A stretch of DNA of 64,000 bases from Collybiopsis luxurians FD-317 M1 (GCA_000827265.1 KN834750.1:907297-971296), one strand, 5' to 3'. Shown: positions 1 through 13,107, counted from the first letter of the stretch. Notes: generated by a model from the sequence alone, not told the origin. Numbers and translations: made by a program.

Positions 1-1020
1 GTACGGATAGCTGCCTTGGAAAGAGCAATAGCAAGGGAACGGACTACCAAGGAGGCCGAAGATCGAGATCGTGTTGAAACGCGCGAGCGGTTAGACCAAT
101 GGGACGACGATGAGAGCGATGAATTGTTCTATGTGGACAGGTGTGTTGTGCTGCCTTCTCATTTCATTATTTTCTGAGGTCTTTCCTCAGGGTGCGATGG
201 CGACAGCTCCGAGCCCGACGGCTAGAGGCTGAAGAGGCAGCTGACATTAAATCGCGGAGATTTGAGGAACAAGAATTTGAGAACTTGCGTCGCGAGTCAG
301 AGGACTTTCTGGCACGGCAAATGGATGAGATGCAGGCTTTGGCCGAAGAGCAGCGGAAGGCTGGCTTGTTGCTGGACGACGGTGCACTGGTAAAACTCAA
401 TGTCTCTTTGGCTCCTGCGCCCGCCAAAGAGGGTGGAAAGGAAAAGGCGATGGTATTCGCACAGGAAGAAGACGAAGAGGAGGAAATCAAGAAACGGAAA
501 GTGCCATTGGTCAAGCTGGATTTCAGTGTGGCCGAGAGCAGTGAGAAGATGAAGGAGAGATTGGAGCGTATCAAGGAGTCTGTTCCTCATGACATGGAGT
601 CGTTGTTCAAGGCGAAAGTCCGTTGGGATGGTTTGTCCGACGTCAGTACTTGCTTTTCTGTTGCCTGCTTTCTTCTCAGGTGTTCTTCATCTAGGTTGTC
701 ATTGACCGCAAATTTGAGCCTCTTGTCAAACGCCTCATGGTCAAGTATCTGGGAGAAATGGAGGAAGAAGATCTGATAATGTTCGTGTTAGAGCACTTGA
801 AGGACCATAAAGGTCCTCAAAAACTTGTTGAGGGGCTTGAGCCAGTGCGTCTCTTACTCTTTTATTCATCTTTTGTCTAGTATTTAATTCTCTTTTTTGC
901 TGTGTTCAGGTCCTTGAAGAGGAAGCCGTCGAGCTCACCAAGAGCGTTTGGCGCCAGATTATCTTTGAAAGCATGGCATACGGTGAGGGACTTCTCACCG
1001 AGAAGATGCTTGTAGACTAG
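1..1020 (+). CDS. RBM25-like splicing factor, C-terminal part (5' end outside window)
   Basis: Exons <1..140, 191..641, 695..844, 910..1020. The visible part is a charged Glu/Arg-rich helical stretch followed by a C-terminal PWI-type domain (exons 3-4) and a stop at 1018-1020. The order (long RE/ER-rich coiled region, short acidic linker, terminal PWI domain) is that of RBM25/Snu71-type U1-snRNP-associated splicing factors. In that family the PWI domain binds nucleic acid and the N-terminal RRM (here off the window) binds RNA. The joins restore an uninterrupted frame, and the third exon continues into the conserved helix containing EHLKDHKGPQ. Expected role is 5' splice-site selection in the nucleus. 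The assignment rests on the PWI part and domain order; another PWI protein is possible. Confidence 0.82.
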
Positions 1021-2552
1021 CCTGGGCTGTGCTCTACTTCCCGGGACAGGTGCGTCTCGTACTATTGCTGTACGTTCTGGCTGAGATGCCTGCCACTTTT
1101 ACTATATAACTACCAGTAACATTATCATTATGGCAGAGATGTGGATGTGATATTCTAAATTCTTGGATGAGAAGGGTAGAGTTCCGGTGCTGGACTTGTT
1201 GGTGGATGTGTGCCGTGAGTCATGATATTGATCCACTTATCGAGACGTAACAATACTATTGCTTTTCTTTGCAAAATCTACGTAACTTGTTTGCGGCTTG
1301 CAAGAGCTCCAGAACCAATGATTGGAACAGTTGCTGTGCGGTCTAATGGTTTCGATGAGTATTCATATTCTTCAAGAATCCATTCAAAGCAAAGAATCAA
1401 GATTATATTATTTAGGCCCTATCTACTGACCTTACGATTCCTAATGCATTTTCTAATTGGACTCGGAACGTTACTGAGCAAAGGTGAGTCGATCAATTTG
1501 TTCCCTTTATCTGGTTACGAAATGTACATGTGTATACTATCTTGCGAAAAGTTCCTCCATTCTTAGCATCGGTCCAACGGTATCAATTCGCTGGAGCACA
1601 TTTCTCAAGTTTGAAATTTTACGATTCATTTTAAGATGTTTTCCATAGTCTATCCGGATGTCGTTCATTTATTCTTGAGGGGAGAATCGACTTCGAGACT
1701 TGGATTTCGCAGGTTACGTTCTTTTAAAAATTTTAGTCCTCCCTTCTTTTCTGTCTTGTAATGGGTCTCCAATAGAAGAGGCATCACATGACATCCTCCA
1801 CAGCGCTTAAATTCAAATTAGGATGCCGCAGGTTCCTGGGGCGTTCGGTATCCAAACGGCAGACGTATACTGTATGTATGCTTGAGATTTCCAAATACGG
1901 AGCTCCTGAAAACGGATTGTCGATTTTCGCCATTTCCGAACGCCCCTTGACGGCGTCACAAGTTTTCCAGCTCAACCAGACACGCGCTTCACAGTACCCT
2001 TTCTCTTTAAATCTTTGAATTTCCTACGAAAATTATGATTCGTCACTCGCCTTGCTTACCATTCTCGCTCTTTGATCGCAATGTGTTAACATGTTCAATC
2101 AGAAGGTACAAAATCCTACCTAGTCCCGCCTTCGGTTGGCTGTCTTCCGATACTGTATACAATGTCTAAAGTTTCAGGATAATCCTAATGTAGATTTCGA
2201 GAATCCTATACCGACATTCGACTACATAGTGCTAGTGTAGTTTCTGCCGGACCGAATTCGAAATTAGTTAATTATTTTTTAACACTTCGAGAGGCTTCGA
2301 GTACCACCAGTTCATAGGAAGTTCGAACGGTACAATTGATTGAGAATTACGCGCTGGATTTACTCTTCTTTTTCGTTCCTGAGCTTGCGGATGGTGTTGG
2401 ATGGGTGCCAAATTAAGGTTATTAAGCGCTCAAGCGCTCATGGCGCAATTACCTCATTTACCGCCGTTTCTGATGGTCATCCGACCCAAGTTTCAATGAC
2501 CCTTGTGTTGGTATAAAAAGCAAGACTTGCGTTTCAATCCCCCGGGTTGGAC
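1021..2552. other. Intergenic, about 1.5 kb
   Basis: No coding region is supported. Short open frames here lack family motifs and compatible splice sites. The right end holds the trehalase promoter, with a TATA box at 2512-2519. Confidence 0.6.
2512..2519 (+). promoter_or_regulatory. TATA box of the trehalase gene
   Basis: The sequence TATAAAAA lies 33 bp upstream of the first ATG (2553). If transcription starts about 30 bp downstream of the TATA, as is usual, the 5' UTR would be very short or the start would lie at or beyond this ATG. The first in-frame ATG is followed by a good signal peptide, so it remains the preferred start. Confidence 0.55.
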
Positions 2553-5394
2553 ATGATGCTGACCACTTTTCAGACGTTGACTCTCTTAGCCCATCTGGTC
2601 CATGCTCAATCCACTCTCACACCTCCTCCAGGGAGCACCTCTGTATCCCAGATATCAGTTACTACTGCTACCCCAAGCCCCACCGCTCCCTTAGCGTCTT
2701 TGGTACCCTCTCAGGATCCATTGCCCCCATCGCAACCCTGGTGTCCATCGGAAATTTTTTGTGCGGGCGCCGTACGTGCATTCTCTTGGATACTAACGTT
2801 TCAGATACTCACTATTTTCGCAGCTATTGCAAACAGTTAACGTTGCCAACTTGTATTCGGACCAAAAGACATTTGTGGACAAGGTTTGATTCTTCGTTTT
2901 TTTTTATTGGAGTCTCGTCTCGATGTCTTCGCAGCCAACCACCAACTCTTCTGCAAATGTTCTGGCCAATTTTCAACAGCTTCCATCCAGTAGCAGCCTC
3001 ACGGAAGGTGACATTGTGCAATTTGTAGACACAAACTTCAAAGGAGAAGGGCTTGAGCTTGAAGCTTTGGTGCTATCCAACTTCCCCGAAAACCCGAGCT
3101 TTCTTGGTAACGTAACAGAACCGCTAGTCAAGGCTTTCGCAAAAACCGTCCATGGTTATTGGTCCCAGTTGATTCGAGCATCAAATGAATCTGCTTTGTG
3201 TCCCACCGGCTCAAGCGCAAGTTGCGAGAGCACTTTGATCGCACTGAATCATACGTTTGTAATTCCAGGTATGCTAGCAGTGTCCTCTCCGGTACGAACT
3301 AGACTCATTCAAGCTTCCAGGTGGCCGATTCCGCGAACAATATTACTGGGATAGCTTCTGGATTGTTGAGGGTCTCCTGCTGTCTGAGCTATACGACATC
3401 GTCAATTCAACGTTGCAAAATTTCATGGATGAACTGGAATTGTTTGGGTTCATTCCCAACGGCGGACGAATTTACTGTTCGTTACCCGTATCTCTCTATG
3501 TCCCGCTGTATCACTCAATTCGTCTGCAGATTTGAATCGGTCTCAACCTCCTCTGTTTATTCAAGTAAGTAAATAGATCTATCAGTGACTTGACAAAACT
3601 GAATCCAACCTATGTCCAACTCTGCATCAGATGCTTTCTAGATATGTCACCGTCACCAACGATCAATCCATACTTGAACGGGCGCTTCCTCTTGCCGAGG
3701 CTGAGTTGCAATGGTGGAAAAATAATCGCACAATAAATGTTACGAGCCCTTTTACGAATCATACCTATGCAATGGCGCGGTATGCCGCAAACAATACCGC
3801 ACCTCGTCCCGAATCTTACCTGACAGGTTTGTGAATCCACCTGTAGCTTACGTTCTACAAAATGACGAGATACTTGAACAGATTATCTGACTGCACATGG
3901 ATCTGGACTGGATCTTTCTGATTCTCAGCTTGCTGATCTATATGCAGAGCTTGCCAGTGGCGCTGAGACCGGTACGGCCTTGTTAATTTACCGCATGAGT
4001 GTCTTCTTAAACCTCCACAGGCTGGGATTACTCTTCAAGGTGGCTGGAATCTCCTGCGGCTGGTAACTCGGATCTTACAACGCTAAGTGTTCGAGAGACT
4101 ATTCCCGTCGATCTGAATAGCATCCTTTGTTCGTAATACCAATAACTTTTTTTTTCACAAAGCTAATTTCATTTTTTATCAGACAGAAACCATCTACTTC
4201 TTGCTGATCTGTATGGCTCTTCTAACAGCACAGCTGCCAACTCTCACCGCTCTGAAGCTGAGTCAATTCGCGAAGGAATACTCGATCTCTTTTGGAATCC
4301 CACGAAGATGGCGTTTTACGACTTCAGCCTTCGAAACAACACAAGGAACGACGTCTTTTCAGTTGCCACATTCTATCCGCTATGGAATGGTATCATTCCC
4401 GATGAAATTCTTACCAGTCAAACAAACGCTTTCAAATTCTTCTCTTCCGTCAATATGGTACTTAATCGATACAACGGCAGCTTCCCTGTCACATTCCTTG
4501 AAACAAGTCTCCAATGGTGCGCCAAGAAATATTGTCATCAGACCTATTTAATTATGTATTATATTACAGGGATGCGCCAGACAGTTGGCCAAACTTGCAG
4601 TACATTGTTTTGCAAGCTCTCCGCGCCCTTCCATCCAACCTCACTAGTGCGACTCTTTCTTCACTTTCCGCTAATCAGTCTTCCTTCGACCTGATCCCCA
4701 GCGGTCAAATTGGCATACCGGAGTCGCAACTCTTTGGTCAGCCAGTGCGCCCTGGTGTAAATGCCAGTCAGACTGGATCGTCAGCAGATATAAATGCCCG
4801 CAATGGCACCGTCGCGAACGGAGGAAATTCCACCGAAGGAGAAGGATGGAGCTCTGCGCTCCAGAGGATGCTGTCTAATCGCGTTATTGCGGGGGCCTTG
4901 TGCAGTTGGTGAGAACCTGTTTCGTCCTTCTGAGAGCTTTCTCAATCCGAATATGCACAGGCACGCAACAGGCGGTTCCATTCCAGACATCTTACCTAGA
5001 CTCTCGGATGCAGAGCTGAATGTGACATCGAGCGTGAATAATACTGGAAATGTTAGTCTTAAAATGCTGCTTCTGCTTGGTTGTACTGACGTATGTTATC
5101 GCAATTTAGATGTTCGAAAAATTCTCAGCTATCGATATAGACTCTGCAGGCAGCGGAGGCGAATACACTGTTCAAGCCGGCTTCGGGTGGACCAACGGTG
5201 TCGTGCTTTGGGTAGCTAGTAACTATGGGAGCGTACTAAACCCTCCCGATTGCCCTGATGTAATTTCATCGGCTGAAATCATAACTGGATCCTCGGGTTC
5301 TGCCAACAAAAGCTCAAGCGGCTCGCTGAGACCCGTGGTCAAAAATACGATGTGGTATCTTTGGCTCATGGTTGTTGCAGGGTTAGTGGCTTGA
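2553..5394 (+). CDS. Secreted trehalase, glycoside hydrolase family 37
   Basis: Twelve exons: 2553..2771, 2824..2883, 2935..3268, 3321..3476, 3530..3564, 3631..3826, 3882..3971, 4021..4128, 4183..4516, 4570..4908, 4961..5051, 5110..5394; 748 aa. It hydrolyses alpha,alpha-trehalose to two glucoses. Splicing assembles both trehalase signatures: PGGRFREQYYWDSF from residue 204 and QWDAPDSWP from residue 510. The C-terminal GGEY...GFGWTNG segment includes Glu672, at the conserved glutamate position of the family. An N-terminal signal peptide (about 20 residues) is followed by a Pro/Thr/Ser-rich linker. The C-terminus ends in a Ser-rich stretch and a hydrophobic tail, which suggests GPI anchoring or a membrane anchor, so a cell-surface or periplasmic enzyme is inferred. 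There are many N-glycosylation sequons. It lies upstream of another secreted hydrolase on the same strand. Confidence 0.95.
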
Positions 5395-6220
5395 CACTTG
5401 GCGGTAGTTACCATTATGTAGGTAGCTCTTAAATAATTTGAGAGTAAGTCAATTATTTACGATCATGTTCTGTCTTTGGTCACGTCTCGTTAATGATTTA
5501 CTCATGTTGGTATGTACGAGAATCACATTTCTACTGCTCTTTTCATTTACCATGTGCTTTCGCATTTCGCGCGTTTTCATGCTGCAAGAAAATATGTTTC
5601 TGATATTAAGATTTTTATATTAGCTTGAGAAGGTTTTCAGAACTTACCATTAAACTTCGGTTTTTTCGAAAACCGAAGGGTACGCTTGTGATTCTAGGTG
5701 ATTCCTGCATCGATTTGAAGGCAAAGAGGGATAGTGATTAGCTTTCCCCGTGGAGTACTGGTGCGGAGAAATTGGCTTATCGGCGGCCGAGAAGCGTCTT
5801 TCTGGTAAGTAAGCTGTGTCACCAGAGGGAAAAAAAGAAAGAAAAAGATAACAACCAAATTACTCCTATCAGAGTTTGAAGGCAGGAAGGACTGTAACGG
5901 CTTGAACGCCAGACCAAGGTGTCGATACGTTCGATAAAAACATGTACGAGCGTAGAAAAATCGGCGTCCTTTGAAGTACTTCCTCAATGTTTCTCTGCCT
6001 TCTTGCCTTACAATGTACCGTACCTGAACTTATTACAGGGACAGTGGACACAGTCCGATGTCCGGTGACATGGAAAAAAGCGTCACGGAAAAATCATAAA
6101 TGTATACCAGTCGCGTCCCGTCTGCGCATTCTCATGATGTATTTAAGGATGCTGCTCGTGCAAGGTCCCTCAAGGTCTTACCCCCGTTGCACGTAAAGGC
6201 CTCCTGAGGACGACCCAGCG
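5395..6220. other. Intergenic, about 0.8 kb
   Basis: No coding region supported. A TATTTAAG element at 6140-6147 is a possible core promoter for the downstream esterase. Confidence 0.55.
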
Positions 6221-8801
6221 ATGTTGAAAGTCGGATTCTTGGGATTAGCTCTGCAAGCATGTGCCACTTTGGCCGCTCCTCTTGCCGGCACTACTGTCAC
6301 CCTTGATTCAGCTACAGTAACTGGGACAACATCGGGTGATGTTCAAAAGTTCTTGGGAATACCATTTGGCCAACCTCCGTAAGTCGAAATATCAGATATG
6401 CTTCAACTTCCAGTCCGTATTGATTATTTCCAGAGTTGGACCTCTTCGATTCAACCTCCCTCAGCCAGTTGCTGCTTACAATACCTCATTCTCGGCCACA
6501 GGTAAAGGCCTCATGATAGAAACAAAAGGATGGAGCTCAAGGCGAAAGCAGCATTTGGTCCAAGTTGCCCCCAACAATCCATCGACCTTCCGCTTATTAG
6601 TGGGCTTCCTGCGGAAGCAGTCGACTTTATTGTAAACAGTGTCTACGGATTTATATTCCCAGATGACGAGGACTGTAAGTTGATGCAAAATTCTGAACAA
6701 GGTCCTACGCCAATCTTCTGAAAAAGGTCTTTCTATCAATGTCATCAAACCGTCGTCTGCAACTCCTTCATCCAAACTTCCGGTTCTCGTGGTGCGTACC
6801 CCACACACAGTACTTTGGATTTCATAGGAATGTAACGTCGATCTTGTTTATTTAAGTGGATATTCGGAGGTACGCAGCATGCCGTGGATGAGATTACTAT
6901 TCTGAAACCCTGTGTCCAATAGGTGGCTTCGAAATCGGTGGTCCATCGATGTATGTCTCCACTCGATTTTAGTTGTTCACAAATGAAAGACACTAAGCAT
7001 ATTCCATTAGGTATGACGGAACCAGTATTGTTGAACGTTCCATTGAACTGAATGAACCGGTTGTCTACGTTTCCATGAACTACCGAGTCTCAGGTTTGTG
7101 CTATGCATGATTTATCGAAGAAATCTTGATATTACCGACGAAGCGTAGCGTTTGGTTTCCTGGCCAGTCAAGAAGTCAAAGATGCCGGAGTAGGAAATCT
7201 TGGTCTCCAAGATCGTAAGTCACAGAGTATTTTTTGACATGCATTCCGACGTGTTGGATGCAGAACGACTGGCACTCAGATGGGTACAAAAATACATTGA
7301 AGCATTCGGTGGAGATCCAACAAAGGTTACCATGTGCGTTGCCTCGTCCAGCCATCATTTCTGAGCATTGTCAAACTCTTGGGCCCAGCTGGGGAGAATC
7401 TGCTGGAGCGATTTCTGTTGCTTTGCAAATGGTGACGAACGGGGGGGATACAGAGTGTAAGTATATTCGGCATCGTCCCTACGCATTTTTTTTTACATCC
7501 AAATAGCTCTTTTCCGCGCTGGTTTTATGCAGTCTGGATCTCCCATTCCGGTGGGGGACATAACAAATGGCCAGAAATGTACGTCCCTTGCGTGTTCTGT
7601 GCCACTTTGCTAAGATTGGGACTGCAGATTACGATCAAATCGTCGATGCTACTGGATGCTCTGGATCTAGCGATACACTAGATTGTCTCCGAAGCGTCGA
7701 TTATACGACACTCAAAGCAGCCGTTGACACAACTCCAGGTATCTTTGCATATCAGGTAAATGACTCTTACTCGTCAGGTCGAACTACTACAGTACTCATA
7801 CACTAGTGACCAATCAGTCTCTAAATCTTGCCTGGTGAGCCTAGGTTTGAAACTCGCTATCTCTAATACCCCCAAGTATAGGCTTCCCCGTGTAGATGGT
7901 GTGTTCTTGAAAGACGATCCTCAGAAGTTAGTAGCTGCAGGGCAAGTAGCCACGATACCAATCATCAATGGTAGGCACCTACCTGACATGTTTCCACCGA
8001 CTGATATTCTCTCAAGGGGACTGCGACGACGAGGGAACTCTGTTTTCCCTTTCCAACGCTAATGTTACGTACGTCGCATTTCCCCAATCTGAGATTTTCT
8101 CAACATAAGCTTTTCTCAGATCGCAAAATGAACTTGATACATATGTCCAGACCGAGTTTCTTCCCAACATCACGACTTCCGATTTGGATGAATTGTTAAC
8201 GGTCTATCCTGCTGATATCACCCAGGGTTCTCCTTTCAACACGGGAATTTTCAATGCCATAACGCCAGAATTCAAGAGAATTGCAGCCTTCATAGGCGAC
8301 GCGGTATTTCAAGCTCCTCGTCGATTCTTCTTGCAGAACTTGAGCGGAAAGCAGAATATTTGGTCTTACTGTTTGTAGCATTGCATTGCTTCCTTGGATC
8401 GCTACTCATTTATTCTCAGCCAATCAACGCCTCAAAAGTTTACCAGTTTTAGGCTCGGTAAGTGATCTTTATCTTTCATCTCTCCTTGGCCTTGATGAAT
8501 CATAGGCGCATGGCACGGATATACTAAATGTTTACGGTGCGCAGTCGTTCTATTTGGGTGCATAAATTCCCGATAATAAAAGTGTTTAGGTGGAGGCGAT
8601 ATGGTTGACTATCTAGTTCGCTTTGCTGCGACTCTCAACCCTAACGGAAACACTGGAATCAATTGGCCTCAGTATACAACTGCAAACCCCAACATGCTGC
8701 AGTTTAACGATGGATTGATTCCGTTGTCCCTCTCCCTCGACAATTATCGAGTGGAAGCGATGAACTTTACGACTCAGTTGTTGCTGAAGGATCCTGTATG
8801 A
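6221..8801 (+). CDS. Secreted type-B carboxylesterase/lipase
   Basis: Nineteen exons: 6221..6378, 6434..6501, 6552..6674, 6727..6791, 6857..6869, 6923..6950, 7011..7093, 7149..7214, 7264..7333, 7389..7456, 7507..7578, 7628..7755, 7818..7834, 7882..7970, 8017..8068, 8120..8370, 8420..8457, 8506..8536, 8590..8801; 543 aa, the normal size for the Candida rugosa lipase-like family. An alpha/beta-hydrolase that cleaves carboxylic esters. A signal peptide precedes the mature chain. Visible motifs are the oxyanion loop WIFGGGF (from residue 139), nucleophile GESAG with Ser229, acid DEGT with Glu355, and AHGTD with His465. All three catalytic residues are present, so the enzyme should be active. Two exons are only 13 and 17 nt; both are needed to keep the frame and the oxyanion loop. 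Substrate (lipid, sterol ester or other) cannot be read from sequence. Confidence 0.95.
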
Positions 8802-9135
8802 TCGCTTGGAAGCAGTATCTAGTCGTGTATGGCAAATGTAATGATATTGAAATTCTTTGGCTGTGACGTCACTTCACGTGATTGTGAGAGCAGAAAGCAC
8901 CTCATGATTCATCGGCCGGCTGCTTATCCTTCTCTCATCCTACGATCATCTTACGACTTTACGTTTACGACGTTCTGGTAGGGAGCACCAGTAAACGATT
9001 GCTGAAAGGTTCTCTAGGCTGCCTGCAACAGAGGTTTTCACGTCCTTTCGGGCTCTCGTGAGGCTCACGGACTTCGCCAATCATACCGCGGTTATCTCTG
9101 ATCTCAATCGCCGTAGCCTTTTTCATTCGTTTATC
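8802..9135. other. Intergenic, about 330 bp
   Basis: Between the esterase stop and the start of the membrane protein. An in-frame upstream start-free reading exists but nothing else is supported. Confidence 0.5.
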
Positions 9136-11359
9136 ATGGCCTCTAATTCATCTTCAATACCGTCTCTACCCGCATTATTACCAACAAAATCGTACCTTAT
9201 TGCCTACTCTCTCCCTCTACTGCTCATCTCTCTCGTATTGACTTTTGCGGGAACGTTCTTGACTCTGGATCGGACGAGGAGATTTCGGCCCAGGTAAGTT
9301 GCAGAATAATTTTTAATACATCTTCAACATTTGGAGGCACTCTCAGCGGGTAGCTTGAACAGTCTGGTGGCTTCTTGTCCGCTTATATGTCACTCGCGTC
9401 AACTCTATTAATTCTTCCTATTCTCTGGAACTTTCTTGATTCATTTTTTGTTCTTCAGATACGATGCGCTGCCAGGTAGCTATGATCTCAAAGCAAACAT
9501 AAAGACCTCCATGAGGCTGAAGGTTTTTCTTGGTTGGTTCACCAACCTAGAGGGCGGTTTAGGCGGCCTGATGTTGGGTTATGTTTTCGGAGGTACGCGG
9601 ATGGTGCAAATTTTCTCGATCCAATAAATTCAGTATTCTCCCCTTCTACTTTTTCGCAGTGCACCTGTCCACTTTCCTTTCCCTCCTGATCCCAGCTACA
9701 TCCATGTCTACTCCTCCACTGTCCTCTGCATCGTTCATTCCTGTTTACCTCCTTTCCGGACTTTTCATGCTTGTACTTGCTGGTCGTTACTCCCTCGTTG
9801 CACTACTATCCTCTTGCATCTCAGGGGGCTTCGCATTCGCCCTCGGTGTATCAATCATCATCCATCCGAGCTTACGGACAAGGGTGGTGTTGACCACCGT
9901 CCTTATAATCTTGGTCACGATTGCTGCTGGCCTATGTTTATTCATACCTGCTCTAGGGAAGTTCAAGCACCCGCTGATCAGGTTTTTATCGAGCTCTATT
10001 GGGGCATTTGGTGTTACAATGTCTATCTCACTCCTTTCCTCGGCATCCTCATCTTGGTCATCTCCTTACTCCCATCTGTACCTCGCTTCCTCTCCTGCTA
10101 TAGTTACCACACCTTCCCTAGAATGGGGCACCTCAGCAGAGAAAGGGTTTTCTGCCCTCTTCTGCGTCCTTCTACTTCTGGGAACAGCATGCGACTGGGC
10201 ACTTTGGAAGAAATTTGGTGAATGCCCCGATGAAAAGTGGGATACTTACCTTGCTGAATACGCTGCGAACTTGCCCAATGATACGAATCGTACTGGGACC
10301 TTTGAGCCATTCGCCTCTGTATGGGATCGAATTTTTGGACGAGGGATAGAAGGCGCGAGAGGGAACATGCGAGGAAAAGATATCAACTTTCCACTTTCAG
10401 ATATTGAAGCTTCTCAGTTGGATGTAGATCTCAAGTACCCGCACTATCCACCCAGTCCTTCCCACAAACTGCGTAGATACGACTCGGGCTTTTCTCCAAC
10501 CTCAACTCTCACCATGGTCAATGACGAGCCTTTACCGCTGTCCAAATCTGCACCTGGACTACTCAAAAAGGGCGGACGGAAGTCGTCTGGAGGGAAAAGT
10601 ATAAATAGTACCGGCTCATTGAGAGGGAACGGTTTCAGGAGAAAGGAAGTGGTCAAGTTTAGGCCATTCGAAGCCGGTAATCTCTCTGACTCGGACGACG
10701 ATGACGGGAAAGACCTAGATTATGAAAAGGAAATGGGCAAATTGAAAGCTATTAAGAGACGTACAACCGATGCTCCTCGCCCAAACTCGAGATCATCATC
10801 CACAGGCGATAAAGACGGAGAAGGACTACCCGACTATTCGGATTTCGAATCTGACGGGGAAAAAGATAAGTCTGCACTCAAAGAACAGGACATCGCCTCC
10901 TCGATCCCGTCTAGCCCCAGGACGGAGCAATGGACGCCAGGGTTTCTAAAACGGCACCGTTCCTCACAGTCTTCCACTCAGTCAGAGCATACCGCGGTGG
11001 CATCAAATCCCTCTGCTGTACCTTCCTTCCCAACACATACTTCTTCCTCGCACTCACAATCTTCCCCTCCTGTGACTGCTCTCGTTCCCGTCCCCGCTAC
11101 GCCGTCGTTACTAAATGCGCTAGATAGGGTTGAGAAAGCCAGGCACGAAGCCTATGTACATTCACAACCTTCTTATCCAGCGACTAGTCATCCAGGAGCT
11201 GATGCGGTCACCGGAGCAACGGCTGGTTCAGATGGAATGGAAGGGATGGAAGGGATGAGAAAGGAAGGCAGAGGCCAGCGCTGGGAAGACTTTTGGCGCG
11301 AAATTCGGGAGAAGGGTCAGCATCGAGAACATGAGAGGGAGGTAACGGGAAAACGGTAA
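9136..11359 (+). CDS. Multi-pass membrane protein, DUF4203 / TM7S3-TM198-like, with long disordered tail
   Basis: Exons 9136..9293, 9459..9592, 9660..11359; 663 aa. The N-terminal 230-240 residues contain about seven hydrophobic segments of the TM7S3/TM198-like (DUF4203) type, including a GGLGGLMLGYVFG segment. They are followed by a roughly 400-residue hydrophilic, Ser/Pro/Asp-rich region with low-complexity stretches (such as SDSDDDDGK and a repeated GME near the end) and a charged C-terminal helix. No enzyme motif is visible, and the biochemical role of the family is unknown. The first intron is long for this genome (165 nt). The start at 9136 is chosen because the preceding in-frame residues are not conserved-looking; an upstream non-ATG frame is open. 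Confidence 0.75.
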
Positions 11360-13107
11360 TGCGTATTGCCTCAGATGTTTCTCTGGAGTGTTAGGACATT
11401 ACCCTGGAACTTGATACCCCCCTCACTACCCGATACCCTTTCATCTGCCTTTCTGAGATTTTCTCTTCAGGTTTGCTTGCAGCCATGTTGTTCACTTTTC
11501 CGAGAGGATAGAAGCTGCGTATGTTCCTCTTCATGCTGTTTCTCATTGACGATTCGCCTTTGTGTTTCCTACTGTTTTTCGCTTTCGTTCGTTGCGCCAC
11601 GTTGTTTTATCGATTGTTCGATATCGCGAGATATAAGACAACGGAATAATTTTATTGCTTAATTTGTTTTTGGTCTACCTATTTTACTTAGCTTACGACT
11701 ACGATCACGACCATTCATGATTTACGATAATCTCCTTTACAAGGTTGCTTGCTGGGATGTGATTTTCTTCCACGCCAGGGTTGAACGTTGAACGTTACAA
11801 TTGGAAGTACATAGTCATTTCCCAAATCAGTCTGGGCAAAGCGAGTTTTACAAAATAATCCGGGCTACGGAACCTGAACTACTTGTGAATCATTGTACGC
11901 GAATGGTGAAGAATAGCCTAAATGTTTATTACCGATTTCCAACTAGCCGACATCATATGCCGCGCTGTATACAGGTCAAAGGTTAGTATTGCAGCTAGAA
12001 CCTAGGTCATGCAGTGCATTTGTATGTAAAGTCTGGTATAAAAGCGGACCAGTGAAGGTCTACATATATGAGTACGCTTTCTGCGAGAACGGGTCCGTCT
12101 TTTATCAGCGGAACAATCCAGTACGGTAACGATCATCAACATTGCCAGATAATGGAAATGGTTCATTCTCGTGGACTTATCGTCAGTACACATAAGTTCA
12201 CAGAGAATCTTACATGACATACCACGTACACATCTTCCCCCCCCCCCAACTTAATACAACTCCCTCTAGCGGATATTGGTGCGCCGTCTTCGCCGACGGT
12301 TGCGTGGGTTTTGACTTGACCGGTGTGGAGGAGCACCAGGCCTGTCGCCCAAGCCTCGCAAGAGCTCGTGCCACAGTGCGGTTACGCCTGCAAAAGGGGC
12401 TTGGTTTTGCCCTAATGTCTTCCTATCTCATAGAGGGAGAATTGACTGGTTCCCTGACAGTACCTCCTCCTTTCTTTATTTATCAAGGTCCCTGGACCGA
12501 ACGCCTCCATTACCATGACCCACTACTTAATACATATAAGCATCACAAGCGAACGGAGTTCAACTAGTATCGTTGCGACTCCCCGCTCCTTAGTACCTAT
12601 TAGACTTACTTACCTGCGGCAATGAAGAGTTTTTTTTAAAAAAAAAAAAACATCTGACGCGATTCCTCTGAACGAAGATACCAGATCGCACGCCGTAAAA
12701 CGAAATGGAATGTCCCGGCCACCCAAAAGAGTAGGTACTTAATTTAGGCCTAAATTTATGAAGTTACCTGGAGTTGCATACATTTGACTTCCAAATCTAC
12801 CCTGGGTTCAAGATGAGGTTTATACCAGGCCGAAGAGGAAAAAATTATTTGCGACTCATAGATGAATTTTTGAGAGAAATTCAAGTATTACTTGTAGAAC
12901 TTGAGGATCATACGAGGAACATAATGAACCGAAGGCATTGGTTTCGGAGGCGCGTGCTCATCATCAAGATATCAAGTACTTGTATCCCGACCACCATCGT
13001 GAGAGATTGACTCGTGAAATGACCTTTATATACTCCAGGTCGTCCCATCCCTGGCTTATCGAACGCCCATCGCCTACACCCTCCATCACCATCTCAACAT
13101 ATCGAGC
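11360..13107. other. Intergenic, about 1.75 kb, with homopolymer runs and a short dispersed repeat
   Basis: No gene recognised. It contains a run of 11 C (12237-12247), a T8A13 run (12630-12650), and around 12573-12594 a 22-bp segment that recurs with one gap and one mismatch near 51288. A TATATA element at 13027-13032 may serve the downstream oxidase gene. Confidence 0.5.
12630..12650. repeat. T8A13 homopolymer run
   Basis: Eight T followed directly by thirteen A, a perfect short palindrome at the junction. It may be the remnant of a retroposed poly(A) tail or a nucleosome-excluding tract; neither can be shown here. Confidence 0.7.

Noticed and set aside
9814..10221. 135-codon plus-strand frame
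   Set aside because: Shadow of the DUF4203-like gene in another frame.
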